From positions 15,443 to 79,442 of the forward strand of contig JACKBN010000021.1 of the NCBI GenBank assembly GCA_020634565.1: 64,000 bases of DNA, read 5' to 3'. Positions 33,989 to 42,597 of this stretch are shown piece by piece. Under the pieces are notes generated by a model. It had not been told where the DNA came from, did not search any database, and saw only the letters and a list, made by a program, of their open reading frames with translations. Numbering within the stretch: the stretch's first letter is position 1; every line of letters starts with the position of its first letter. The position numbers and the translations under genes are program-made. The DNA is from Ardenticatenaceae bacterium (GTDB lineage Bacteria > Chloroflexota > Anaerolineae > Promineifilales > Promineifilaceae).

Positions 33989-34831
33989 ATGATCAATGGC
34001 TCGTATCTTAAACGAAAACAGGCTAAGACACCACTTAAAGCCCCGCTTTATTGGTTGCTCTTAACATTTGTGTGCTGCCTGCTGCTGCCGCCGGGAACGG
34101 CCGTGCTGGCTCAGGCGGGCAGCGGTATCACCCAACCTGCCTCCGGCGATACGATTTCCGGGGTGGTAGAAGTGGTGGGTACGGCCGTTCATCCCGATTA
34201 TTTGCGCTATGAACTGGCCTTTTTGCGGCCGGATGTGCCTGGCGCTGAGTGGATTGTGTTTGCCGAAGGTGCTCAGCCAGTAACGAATGGCGTGTTGGCC
34301 ATCTGGGACACCACGGTTGGACAAGCCATTGGCTCTCCTGTTTTCCCAGACGGCCGTTACCAACTGCGGCTGCGGGTGGTAAAAACCGACTTTAACTATG
34401 ACGAATATTTCGTCATCGATTTAACAATACAAAACGAAGGCCCCACCGCCACGCCAACGCCAGACGAAACGGCCGTGGCTATGACGGCTACCGCTGTGGT
34501 GGCGCCTGCCCAGCCAACAGGCAGTACGGATAGCAGCTTTCAGCAGCCGACACCGCTGCCTTCGCTGACGCCGTTTCCCACGCCTACGCCGCCGCCAACG
34601 GTGGTTGGGGCCACACCTGTTGCTGCGCAAGATGGCAGCAGCGACAGCCAGACGGGCGGCCTCATCGGGCAGTTTGAAGCGGTGGAAACCGACCGGGTCG
34701 GCAGTGCATTTTGGCTGGGGATGCGTATAACGGCCGTTTTGTTCCTGGCTGGCGGACTGTATCTATTTTTACGCTGGGCGGGTCGCCGCCTGTGGCATTT
34801 TTACTGGACAAACAAAGGCAGTGAGAAGTGA
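33989..34831 (+). CDS. Secreted protein with Ig-like domain, Pro/Thr linker and C-terminal membrane anchor
   Basis: 280 residues. A signal peptide ends near VLAQA, followed by an Ig-like module (ITQPASGDTISGVVEVVGTAVHPDY through YFVIDLTIQ), a Thr/Pro/Ala-rich linker with TPTP units, and a C-terminal membrane segment with basic tail (about 248-270). The design is a surface protein held at its C-terminus. The ATG at 33989 is the first ATG; a TTG at 33962 also opens the frame. Five ACGGCCGT copies occur here, mostly read as Thr-Ala-Val. Confidence 0.75.
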   Translation: MINGSYLKRKQAKTPLKAPLYWLLLTFVCCLLLPPGTAVLAQAGSGITQPASGDTISGVVEVVGTAVHPDYLRYELAFLRPDVPGAEWIVFAEGAQPVTNGVLAIWDTTVGQAIGSPVFPDGRYQLRLRVVKTDFNYDEYFVIDLTIQNEGPTATPTPDETAVAMTATAVVAPAQPTGSTDSSFQQPTPLPSLTPFPTPTPPPTVVGATPVAAQDGSSDSQTGGLIGQFEAVETDRVGSAFWLGMRITAVLFLAGGLYLFLRWAGRRLWHFYWTNKGSEK

Positions 34832-34878
34832 GAAGTAAAGATTTGCGTGCTTTTACTTGTCGCTTTTGACTGTTTCAT
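34824..34878. repeat. AGTGAGAAG word repeat spanning a stop codon
   Basis: GTGAGAAGTGAGAAGTAAAG faces a TTTTACTTGTCGCTTTTGACT region, a weak palindrome of the word AGTGAGAA. The stop codon of the preceding gene lies inside it. It precedes the solute-binding protein gene, whose GTG start is at 34902. Confidence 0.45.
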
Positions 34879-34901
34879 TTTAGAAGGAAGTAATCATCAA
34901 C

Positions 34902-36917
34902 GTGAAGAAAACCCTACCGATTTTCTTGATTTTGCTGTTAATGTTTGCCCTGGCTGCTTGCCAAAATGAAGATCCCTTGCCCACACCCGTGGCGACATTG
35001 GCGGTTTCGTCGGTGGAAGGGGCAGAAGATGAGGCGGTTGAGGAGGCAACGGCCGTTCCTGAGGCCACCGATCTGCCAGAATCTACCGCAACTCCCGCGC
35101 CGCCGACCGCGACACCCTTGCCCCCAAAACCATTAACCGTCTGTTTAGGCGCAGAGCCGACCAGTTTGTTTTTGTACGGGGATGACAGTTTGGCGGCAAC
35201 GGCCGTACGCCATGCCCTCTACGAAAATTTGTACACCACGCTCAACTACCAATACGAGCCGCAAGGTCTGCAAAAGCTGCCCAGCCTGGATGAAGGAGAC
35301 GCCCGCATTGGTCTCGTTGAAGTGAATGAGGGTGACTTGATTGTCAATTCAGCCGGGAACGTCGTTTTTCTGGTGCCGGGTGTGCAGTTTGTGCGCGGCG
35401 ATGGCGAGTTTATCACCTTCGACCGCACCCTGACCGGCGAAGGCGCGGAACCGCTGCTGATGCAGCAAATGACGGCCGATTTCACCTTCCAACCGATGAC
35501 CTGGTCCGATGGCACACCCGTCACCGCCGCAGATTCGGTCTTTAGCTATGAAATTGCTGCTAGCCCGGACCTGCCCATCAATCAGGACAAAATTGAGCGC
35601 ACCGCCAGCTACGAAGCAACCGGCGATTTGACGGTGACTTGGACCGGCTTGCCCGGCTTCCTCGATTTGGAATATTTCACCAACGTCTGGACGCCGCTGC
35701 CGCAGCACCAACTGGGCGATTTCACGGCTGCCGAACTGCTGGCCGAAGAATCATCTGCGCCGCAGCCGTTGAGCAGTGGGCCGTACGTAGTGGATGCGTG
35801 GCAGCGCGGCGAATCGCTCTTGCTGCGACCAAATCCAAACTACTACCGGGCCGACGCGGGTTTGCCCCACATTACTGAGCTGACGATGCGTTTTGATCTG
35901 GCGGGCGAAACGGCCGTTAACCAAATCGCCGCCGGCTGTGACATTGTGACCCACGATGCCATCACCCTCAGCCAGACGCCCGACGTGTTGGCCGCGGCTG
36001 AATCTGGTGAACTGCTGGCCACCTTTGTCTCCAACAACATCTTTGAGCATATCGACTTTGGCATCAACTCCTGGGAAAATTATGGAGATGGGAACCGGAA
36101 CGGCCGTCCTGACTGGTTTGAAGACACACGCGTGCGACAGGCAATCACCCTGTGCACCAACCGTCAGCAGCTGGTGGATGAAATTACCTACGGCCAATCG
36201 CGCATTTTGCACGCCTACATCCCCGATGACCATCCGCTCTATCCAGCCGAAGCGCAGGCGTGGGATTACGATCCCGCAGCAGGCAACGGTCTGCTGGATG
36301 CGGTCGGTTTTGAGGATACTGATGGCAACGGCTTCCGTGAGCTGGTCGAGCGCGACCTGAGCGCCACCATCGTGGCCACCACCACCATGAGCATCACCCT
36401 CAGCACCAACAGCGAGAGCGACATCCGCCTGCGCATCAATGAGCTGGTCGCTGCCGATCTGGCTGAATGCGGCATCCAGGTGAACCTGACCGACGTGAAC
36501 GCCAACGACTGGTTTGATGATGGCCCGTTTAGTCCGCTGTTCGGCCGTCGTTTTGACATGGCGACCTTTGCCTGGCGCACCAGCATTCATCCGCCGTGCG
36601 GCTTGTACCTGAGCAGCAACGTCACCGGGCCAGAGGAACGCGGTTTTGGCGGCTGGAGCAATATCAATGCCACCGGCTGGATCGATGAGGAATATGATGC
36701 CGCCTGTAATGCAGCGCTAGCCGCATTGCCCGGCACGCCGGAATACACCGAAAATCATCTGGCCGCTGCCCGAATTTTCACGGACGAACTACCGATTATT
36801 CCGCTGTTTGAGTATTTGAAAACGGCCGTTACTACCCCAACCGTCCTCAACTTTCAGCCAGACCCCTCCCAGCCATCCGAGCTGTGGAACCTGGCGGAGA
36901 TTGATATCGACGAGTAG
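34902..36917 (+). CDS. ABC transporter solute-binding lipoprotein, family 5
   Basis: 671-residue lipoprotein (lipobox ALAAC, Cys20) with a linker to about residue 75, then a family-5 (peptide/nickel/oligosaccharide) binding fold: VRHALYENLYTTL, FTFQPMTWSDGTPVTAADSVFSYEIA, GPYVVDAWQRGESLLLRPNPNYY, RQAITLCTNRQQLVDEI and a C-terminal lobe. The GTG start at 34902 has AGGAAG upstream. No permease or ATPase gene is adjacent, so it must serve a transporter encoded elsewhere or act as a receptor. The substrate is unknown. The NGR and TAV peptides encoded by ACGGCCGT appear several times. Confidence 0.93.
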   Translation: MKKTLPIFLILLLMFALAACQNEDPLPTPVATLAVSSVEGAEDEAVEEATAVPEATDLPESTATPAPPTATPLPPKPLTVCLGAEPTSLFLYGDDSLAATAVRHALYENLYTTLNYQYEPQGLQKLPSLDEGDARIGLVEVNEGDLIVNSAGNVVFLVPGVQFVRGDGEFITFDRTLTGEGAEPLLMQQMTADFTFQPMTWSDGTPVTAADSVFSYEIAASPDLPINQDKIERTASYEATGDLTVTWTGLPGFLDLEYFTNVWTPLPQHQLGDFTAAELLAEESSAPQPLSSGPYVVDAWQRGESLLLRPNPNYYRADAGLPHITELTMRFDLAGETAVNQIAAGCDIVTHDAITLSQTPDVLAAAESGELLATFVSNNIFEHIDFGINSWENYGDGNRNGRPDWFEDTRVRQAITLCTNRQQLVDEITYGQSRILHAYIPDDHPLYPAEAQAWDYDPAAGNGLLDAVGFEDTDGNGFRELVERDLSATIVATTTMSITLSTNSESDIRLRINELVAADLAECGIQVNLTDVNANDWFDDGPFSPLFGRRFDMATFAWRTSIHPPCGLYLSSNVTGPEERGFGGWSNINATGWIDEEYDAACNAALAALPGTPEYTENHLAAARIFTDELPIIPLFEYLKTAVTTPTVLNFQPDPSQPSELWNLAEIDIDE

Positions 36918-36932
36918 TTGGTTGTTCTGACC

Positions 36933-37027
36933 AAACCTGACAGGTCTACGAGCCAATTTCATGGCTCAACGGCTTTGATTTTCAAGGCTACTTAATGGCG
37001 AAGTAGATACAAAGACCTGTCAGGTTT
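36933..37027. repeat. CCTGACAGG-bounded inverted repeat element
   Basis: AAACCTGACAGGTCT (36933-36947) and its exact complement (37013-37027) bound a 95-bp element. Between them GAGCCA...TGGCTC and CTT...AAG pairings are visible. The right arm ends 10 bp before the pth start codon. A second element with near-identical ends is at 62703-62797. Confidence 0.8.
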
Positions 37028-37037
37028 CGAAGGCGCG

Positions 37038-37691
37038 ATGAATATTTTACGAAAACTATTTGGCCGCCGGGACGAACCCGCGGATGACTTCGACGAAATG
37101 AACGACGCAGAACGATTTTTGATTGTCGGCCTGGGCAATCCAGGTCGCAAATACCGGGGAAACCGGCACAACATCGGCTTTATGGCGGTTGATGCGTTGG
37201 CGGCTGCCTACAAGATTGAAAGCAGCAAGGTGCAGAATAAGGCGATTGTGGGGAACGGCCGTATCCAATCCCAAAACGTCATCCTGGCCAAACCGCAAAC
37301 CTACATGAACAGCAGCGGCGATGCCGTTGGCCCGCTGGCCCGCTACTACAAAGTGCCGCCCGAAAATGTCCTCGTTGTGTACGATGAGCTGGATTTGCCT
37401 TTTGGTACCATCCGCCTGCGCGAGAAGGGCGGGGCGGGTGGCCACAATGGCATGAAGTCGATTATCAATCATTTGGGGCAAGATTTTCCGCGCGTGCGGT
37501 TGGGAATCGGCCGTCCGCCGGGGCAAATGCCCGTGCCCGCCTATGTGCTGCAAGATTTTGGCAAAGATGACCTGCCGCTGCTCGACGACGTGCTGGCCGA
37601 AGCCATCCGCGCCATCGAAACCTACCTGCGCGAAGGCATTCAGCTGGCCATGTCGCGGCACAATGGCTCGCTTGTAAATGAAGATTCGTGA
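37038..37691 (+). CDS. pth: Peptidyl-tRNA hydrolase with N-terminal extension
   Basis: Releases tRNA from peptidyl-tRNA dropped by stalled ribosomes. Family motifs are FLIVGLGNPGRKYRGNRHNIGF with catalytic His44, AKPQTYMNSSG, VVYDELDLPFG (Asp116) and GGAGGHNGMKSI. The product has 217 residues; about 26 residues precede the usual start (basic then acidic, MNILRKLFGRRDE). GAAGG at 37026-37030 supports the ATG at 37038, but an internal ATG at 37098 would give a standard-length protein. mfd follows after a 76-bp repeat element. Confidence 0.95.
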   Translation: MNILRKLFGRRDEPADDFDEMNDAERFLIVGLGNPGRKYRGNRHNIGFMAVDALAAAYKIESSKVQNKAIVGNGRIQSQNVILAKPQTYMNSSGDAVGPLARYYKVPPENVLVVYDELDLPFGTIRLREKGGAGGHNGMKSIINHLGQDFPRVRLGIGRPPGQMPVPAYVLQDFGKDDLPLLDDVLAEAIRAIETYLREGIQLAMSRHNGSLVNEDS

Positions 37692-37693
37692 CA

Positions 37694-37764
37694 TGTAATT
37701 TAGTAATTGGGTAATTAAGTAATTGAATTACCCAATTACCCAATTACCAATGACCTAATTACCC
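37694..37764. repeat. AATTACC word-repeat palindrome before mfd
   Basis: Four TAATT(G/A)-type words (GTAATTTAGTAATTGGGTAA...) face three CCAATTACC-type words, forming an extended imperfect hairpin. The element fills the entire pth-mfd gap and ends just before the mfd ATG, leaving no clear Shine-Dalgarno. Confidence 0.85.
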
Positions 37765-37767
37765 ACA

Positions 37768-40700
37768 ATGACTGTTTCTGGACTCCTCAACATCTTCAAC
37801 GAACTGCCCGCCTTTGGCCAGCTGGTGGCGGAACTGGACGAGAAAAAGTCGGTTCCGCCTCTAAACTTGCCAACGAGCGCGCGTACGGCCGTTCTCGCCC
37901 AGCTCTACCTGCAACGTAACGTGCCTGTAGTGCTCATCACCAGCAAAGTGGAGTCCGCCGCCGCCTGGATTCAGGCGCTGGAGATGTGGCTGCCGCCCGG
38001 CGACGTGATGCGCCGCCTGCCGGAGCCAACGCCGCTGCCTTACGATCGCGGCCCGTGGAGCGAGCGCAGCCGCGCCGACCGACTCACCGTGCTGACTAGG
38101 CTGATGGCGGGGCAGCATCCGCAAATGCCTGCGCTGGAACTGCCGCCGCTCGTCGTGACCTCGGCGCGCGCCTTTTTGCAAAAAACGCTGCCCAAACGTC
38201 GCTTCATGACCAGCACCCGCGTTTTGCGCGTGGGGCAAATCATCGACCTTGAAAAGTTAACCGAAACGTGGCTGGGCATTGGCTACGAGGAAGTGAGCGT
38301 GGTGGAAGCGGCGGGCCAGTTCAGCCGTCGCGGCGGCATCATCGACATTTTCCCCATCGCCACATCGTACCCGGTGCGTATTGAGCTGTTTGGCGATGAG
38401 ATCGATACGATGCGCACCTTCGACCCGGCCACGCAGCGTTCCATCGAAGTGAACGGCAGCGCCAAGTCAGACACGATCATCGTGCCACCGACGCGGGAAG
38501 CGCTGCCCGGCGTCGCGGCGGAGTTTGCTCTCTCTTTGCCCGAATCGTTGAATCCGCAGCCGGAGGAAGCCAGTTTGCCGTCCTGGCAGGACGACATCCC
38601 AGATTTGCGCTCCGGCAAAGCGTTCCCGAACCTGGAATATTATTTGCCGCTGCTTTACCCGCAGCCGGCCAGCTTACTGGATTATTTGCCCAACGAGGCG
38701 TTGGTGGTGGTGGACGATTGGCGCGAGTTGGCAACGGCCGTTGCCGAACTCCACGAACATGCCGACCAGCTGGCCAACGAGCAAACCAGTTTGCCACCCA
38801 ACTTCCAGAGTCCGCTGTTTGCCTGGGAAAATATCAAAGATGTGCTGAACTGGTGGCAGCCGCTCATTTTGGGTGATGGCCCAGAAGATGAGGAACCGGA
38901 ACGGCCGTATCTCGATCTCGCTTCTTCGTTTGAACCGGGGCCACGTTACGGTGGGCAAGTACGGCCGTTGCTCACCCAGCTCAAGTCTGCCCAAAAAGAA
39001 GGTGACCGCGTCGTTGTGCTCAGCCAGCAATCTGCCCGCCTGCAAGACCTCTGGCGCGAAGAACTGCGCGACATCCCCCCGGAAAGCCTCATCCTGCGCG
39101 GCGGCATCACTACCGAAACCGACGAGTTGTCACCGGGTCACCCTGTCACCTTGTCCCCCAATCACCCATCGCAAACACTTTCCAGCTTACCCGACCCCGG
39201 CACCCTCACCTTCATCCAAGGCGCACTGCCCGAAGGTTTCGTCTTGGTGCGCCGCGAAGACGACGAAATTTTGCTCGATTTGCTGACCGACGCCGAGATT
39301 TTTGGCTGGAATCGGCCCGCGCCGCGCCGCTGGCGTTCGCCGCGCCCCATTGCCCCAGAAGCCCGCTTTGCCGACATTACTGCCGGGGACTACGTGGTGC
39401 ATTTGGAGTATGGGATCGGCCGTTTTGCCGGGCTGGTAGTGCGCAATATTGGCGGCATGGAGCGGGAATATCTGCTCATGGAGTACGCCAATGGCGACAC
39501 GCTCTACGTGCCCGCCCATCATGCCGACCGCCTGAGCAAATGGGTTGGCTCCGATGAAAGACCGCCCAACATGCATCGGCTGGGCGAAAAATCGTGGACG
39601 CAGGCCAAGGCGAAGGCGCAAAAAGCCGCCGACGAGTTGGCCGATGAGCTGCTCGATCTGTATGCCACTCGCGAAACCATCGCCGGACACGCTTTCGGCC
39701 CGGACACCGAATGGCAGGCAGAGCTGGAAGCTAGCTTCCCTTACCGCGAAACGGAAGACCAACTGCGCGTCATCGCCGAAGTGAAGACCGATATGGAGGA
39801 TTCCCAGCCGATGGACCGGCTGATTTGCGGCGATGTGGGCTACGGCAAGACGGAAGTTGCCCTGCGGGCTGCCTTCAAAGCGGTGATGGATAGCAAGCAG
39901 GTGGCGATTTTGGTGCCAACCACCGTCTTGGCCCAGCAGCATTTCAACACATTTTATGAACGATTACGGCCGTTTCCTGTCAAAGTAGAAATGCTCTCTC
40001 GCTTCCGTACCCAGGCGCAACAGGACCGGATTGTGAAGAATTTACGGAACGGCCGTATCGACATCATCATCGGCACGCACCGGTTGCTGTCCGACGACAT
40101 CTCGTTTAAGGATTTGGGGCTGGTGATTGTGGATGAGGAGCAGCGCTTTGGCGTGGCCCATAAGGAAAAGCTCAAGCAGTGGCGCACCGAGGTGGACGTG
40201 CTGACGATGACCGCCACGCCCATCCCGCGCACGCTCTATATGAGCCTCACCGGCGTGCGCGACATCAGCATCATCGACACGGCCCCCGCAGAGCGGCTGC
40301 CGGTACAAACCTATGTCGGTCCGTTCGATGAAACGCGGCTTAAGCGCGCCCTCCAGCGCGAGTTGGACCGGGGTGGGCAGGTGTTCCTGGTGCACAACCG
40401 GGTGCAAACCATTGACATCATCCAGAAGCAAATCGAGCGGCTGGTGCCGGAAGCGCGGGTGGCCATTGGCCACGGCCAGATGAGCGAGCGGCAGCTAGAG
40501 CAAATCATGACCGATTTTGATGAGGGTAAAATTGATGTGCTGATCAGCACCACCATCATCGAAAGCGGTCTGGATATCCCCAACGCCAACACCCTCATCG
40601 TGGATCGGGCGGATCGGTTTGGCCTGTCACAGATGTACCAGTTGCGTGGGCGGGTTGGTCGCGGGGCCAAGCGGGCCTACGCCTATTTCTTCCACGCCCC

Positions 40701-41403
40701 CTGGCGCACGCTGAATGAGGACGCTCGCCTGCGCCTGGAAACCATCGCCGAACAAACCGACCTGGGCGCCGGCTACCAGATCGCCCTGCGCGACATGGAA
40801 ATTCGTGGCGCGGGTGATTTGCTGGGCGGGGCGCAAAGTGGACATATTTCGGCCGTGGGTTTTGATTTGTACACCAAGCTGCTGGCCAACGCTGTCAAGC
40901 GGCGCAAGGCGGAGCGCAAGGGCGAAATTCTGCCCGCCGAGATGCCCGAAGCCACGCTAATTGACGTGCCGTTGGCAGCGTACGTGCCGCCCGATTACGT
41001 GCCTGATCCGGCGCTGCGGCTGCGGCTGTACCGTCGCATGGCCATGCTGGGCAGCCTGACCGAGATTGACGAGATGGCCGTCGAACTGGCCGACCGCTTT
41101 GGCCCAATTCCCGATCCGGTACACCATTTGCTGTACCAGCTCAGAATCAAGGTTTTGGCAGAACGGGCGCAGGTAACGGCCGTTACCACCGAAGCAGGTC
41201 AGATTAAAATTCGCCTGCTGGATTTGGAAGGCATTGATCGCTTCCGCTTGCAGCGCTATTTAGGTGAAGCCGTGCGGGTTAGCCGCAAAGCGATCTGGAT
41301 GCCCCGCGACCTGAGCACGAAAGAGTGGCAGGTGACGCTGGTGCAAGTGCTGGAGCGTTTGGCATCCTTTGAGCGGGATAAAATGAAGCTGGAGAAAAGT
41401 TAG
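37768..41403 (+). CDS. mfd: Transcription-repair coupling factor Mfd
   Basis: 1211-residue ATPase that displaces RNA polymerase stalled at DNA lesions and recruits UvrA. The UvrB-like N-terminal part, an RNAP-interaction segment (DYVVHLEYGIGRFAGL, near 540-560), helicase motifs (GDVGYGKTEVALRAAF Walker A; VIVDEEQRFGV; TMTATPIPRTLY; ISTTIIESGLDIPNANT; QLRGRVGRG) and the C-terminal TRCF domain are all present. Residues about 455-468, in the linker before the RNAP-interaction region, are encoded by a word-repeat sequence normally seen between genes. Six ACGGCCGT copies lie in the gene. Confidence 0.98.
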   Translation: MTVSGLLNIFNELPAFGQLVAELDEKKSVPPLNLPTSARTAVLAQLYLQRNVPVVLITSKVESAAAWIQALEMWLPPGDVMRRLPEPTPLPYDRGPWSERSRADRLTVLTRLMAGQHPQMPALELPPLVVTSARAFLQKTLPKRRFMTSTRVLRVGQIIDLEKLTETWLGIGYEEVSVVEAAGQFSRRGGIIDIFPIATSYPVRIELFGDEIDTMRTFDPATQRSIEVNGSAKSDTIIVPPTREALPGVAAEFALSLPESLNPQPEEASLPSWQDDIPDLRSGKAFPNLEYYLPLLYPQPASLLDYLPNEALVVVDDWRELATAVAELHEHADQLANEQTSLPPNFQSPLFAWENIKDVLNWWQPLILGDGPEDEEPERPYLDLASSFEPGPRYGGQVRPLLTQLKSAQKEGDRVVVLSQQSARLQDLWREELRDIPPESLILRGGITTETDELSPGHPVTLSPNHPSQTLSSLPDPGTLTFIQGALPEGFVLVRREDDEILLDLLTDAEIFGWNRPAPRRWRSPRPIAPEARFADITAGDYVVHLEYGIGRFAGLVVRNIGGMEREYLLMEYANGDTLYVPAHHADRLSKWVGSDERPPNMHRLGEKSWTQAKAKAQKAADELADELLDLYATRETIAGHAFGPDTEWQAELEASFPYRETEDQLRVIAEVKTDMEDSQPMDRLICGDVGYGKTEVALRAAFKAVMDSKQVAILVPTTVLAQQHFNTFYERLRPFPVKVEMLSRFRTQAQQDRIVKNLRNGRIDIIIGTHRLLSDDISFKDLGLVIVDEEQRFGVAHKEKLKQWRTEVDVLTMTATPIPRTLYMSLTGVRDISIIDTAPAERLPVQTYVGPFDETRLKRALQRELDRGGQVFLVHNRVQTIDIIQKQIERLVPEARVAIGHGQMSERQLEQIMTDFDEGKIDVLISTTIIESGLDIPNANTLIVDRADRFGLSQMYQLRGRVGRGAKRAYAYFFHAPWRTLNEDARLRLETIAEQTDLGAGYQIALRDMEIRGAGDLLGGAQSGHISAVGFDLYTKLLANAVKRRKAERKGEILPAEMPEATLIDVPLAAYVPPDYVPDPALRLRLYRRMAMLGSLTEIDEMAVELADRFGPIPDPVHHLLYQLRIKVLAERAQVTAVTTEAGQIKIRLLDLEGIDRFRLQRYLGEAVRVSRKAIWMPRDLSTKEWQVTLVQVLERLASFERDKMKLEKS
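39128..39171. repeat. GTCACC word repeat inside mfd
   Basis: The sequence repeats GTCACC/TCACCC words (GTCACCGGGTCACCCTGTCA and onward) and shares the 10-mer TCACCTTGTC with the complement of the intergenic element at 61307-61405. It keeps the mfd frame, adding Pro/His/Thr/Ser-rich residues in a linker. Confidence 0.65.
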
Positions 41404-41493
41404 AAGTGGCAAGTTTGCAAGTAGCAAGTTGCAGGTAACTTTTTGAGCCAATAGACTTGCAACTTGCAAACCTGCCTATTTGCAACACCAAAG
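41404..41493. repeat. CTTGCAA word-repeat palindrome
   Basis: GGCAAGTTTGCAAGTAGCAA and GTTGCAGGT on the left face ACTTGCAACTTGCAAACCTG and TTTGCAAC on the right. The element begins at the mfd stop codon and ends shortly before the next start codon at 41501. Confidence 0.75.
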
Positions 41494-41500
41494 GTAAATA

Positions 41501-41872
41501 ATGGATATTAATTTTTTTGAGAACCCATTTGATGGGCCAAAGTCGCGCGAAGAGGTGCGGATTAAGCAGTTGGGTCTGTATATGCATGAAGACGGCCGTC
41601 GTGTGGCCGTAGGATTTGACATGACACCGTTTTTTGAACGGCCGTCTATTCAGGTCACGTTCATCAACGAGCGCGGCGAAGAGGCTGGATCGCTGCACGT
41701 CATCGAGACGCTGCAAACTAACTTTAGCCTGACGGTGCATTTGCGGGACAAGGAGCCAACGGATACGTATGAAGTAACGGCCGTTGTCTACTACGCCACC
41801 CCAGAAACCGAGCGCGTGAACGTGCACACCATCACCCGCACGTTGGATCGCACCAAACCCGGCGAGCAATAG
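41501..41872 (+). CDS. Small soluble protein of unknown function
   Basis: 123 residues, no signal or membrane segment. Predicted mostly beta, with a pattern such as VRIKQLGLYMHEDGRRVAVG and ETLQTNFSLTVHLRD typical of a small beta-sandwich. Not recognised. It follows mfd after a 97-bp repeat gap and has its own AAAGGTAAATA upstream of ATG. Two ACGGCCGT copies start about 46 bp apart at 41591 and 41637, read in two frames as DGR and RPS, and a third lies near 41776. Confidence 0.7.
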   Translation: MDINFFENPFDGPKSREEVRIKQLGLYMHEDGRRVAVGFDMTPFFERPSIQVTFINERGEEAGSLHVIETLQTNFSLTVHLRDKEPTDTYEVTAVVYYATPETERVNVHTITRTLDRTKPGEQ

Positions 41873-41904
41873 CTTGGTAGGTTATGGCCATCGGTTTTAT
41901 CAAG

Positions 41905-41955
41905 AGATTGCGTAGATTGAAAAGGTTTTATCTGTTTAATCTGCGGAATCTTTGA
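41905..41955. repeat. ATCTGCG/TAGATT degenerate word repeat
   Basis: The gap 41873-42068 has GCGTAGATTGAAAAGG facing TTTTATCTGTTTAATCTGCGG, a weak palindrome made of the word AATCTG. Similar AATCTGCG strings occur between genes in many unrelated bacteria. Further on, TATAAT at 42013-42018 is a possible promoter for the next gene. Confidence 0.4.
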
Positions 41956-42068
41956 TTTTTATATGCACGCCGAGGAGCTAAAAATAGCCATGTCGCTGGG
42001 GAGCAAATCACGTATAATTCCGCCAAATTTTCCTCTCACAATGCCCGAGAGATTGCAGGATTGAGCTG

Positions 42069-42446
42069 ATGCGTTTAATGAAGTTACTGGTATTTTTGAC
42101 ATTAACGGCCGTTCTCGCTGCCTGCGCCGGAAATGGTTCTGGTGACGATCCCGCTGCCGCCGTAGAAACCTATTTGCAGGCCAAGGTGGCGGGCGATGGC
42201 GACACCATTCAGGCGCTGCTGTGCAGTGAGCAGGAGCAAAACCTGGCGCGTGAAAAGCAAACCTTTGCCAGCGTGGCTGAAGCGCATCTGGAAGATATGG
42301 CCTGTACCGATGCGGGTAACGGCCGTGTGACCTGCGAAGGCAAAATTGTCGCTCTCTACGGCACCGAAGAGACCGAATTTCCGCTAACCAACTATCGCGC
42401 CGTCAACGAAGATGGCGAATGGAAGTGGTGCGGTGAGACAGAGTAA
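42069..42446 (+). CDS. Small lipoprotein, NTF2-like size
   Basis: 125 residues: signal peptide and lipobox VLAAC, then a compact domain opening AAAVETYLQAKVAGDGDTIQALLC and closing YRAVNEDGEWKWCGETE. The layout (helix with Y.QAK..GD, then beta strands ending in W) resembles small SnoaL/NTF2-like or DUF4878 lipoproteins, but the match is only by eye. It heads a tightly packed plus-strand operon of envelope acylation genes; the next frame overlaps its 3' end. Confidence 0.7.
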   Translation: MRLMKLLVFLTLTAVLAACAGNGSGDDPAAAVETYLQAKVAGDGDTIQALLCSEQEQNLAREKQTFASVAEAHLEDMACTDAGNGRVTCEGKIVALYGTEETEFPLTNYRAVNEDGEWKWCGETE

Positions 42447-42597
42447 TGGTCGTTTGGCTACCTGGCTGCGCCGAATGTGGCCCCTGCCGGAGCGGCTCCA
42501 GGAAAACCTTTTGGCTGTTGTTCTTTGTCTCATCTTGATTCTGCTCATCATCACAACTGCAAACAGTGCGCCCCAATGGATTTACCAAAATTTCTAA
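42433..42597 (+). CDS. 54-residue membrane microprotein, DltX-like candidate
   Basis: A GTG at 42433 overlaps the lipoprotein gene by 14 bp and the frame runs 22 bp into the next gene. The peptide has a basic N-terminus, a membrane segment (about 26-43, LLAVVLCLILILLIITT) and the C-terminal motif APQWIYQNF. DltX, the microprotein of Dlt operons, has the same plan: one membrane helix followed by a short C-terminal motif with an aromatic-Tyr-xx-Phe end that helps DltB/DltD in acyl transfer. Its place directly before SGNH and MBOAT genes fits. The start is less certain than the frame. Confidence 0.6.
   Translation: MRQSNGRLATWLRRMWPLPERLQENLLAVVLCLILILLIITTANSAPQWIYQNF

Noticed and set aside
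35751..36590. 279-codon open frame on the minus strand
   Set aside because: It is a shadow of the solute-binding protein gene, with no start signal and no domain.
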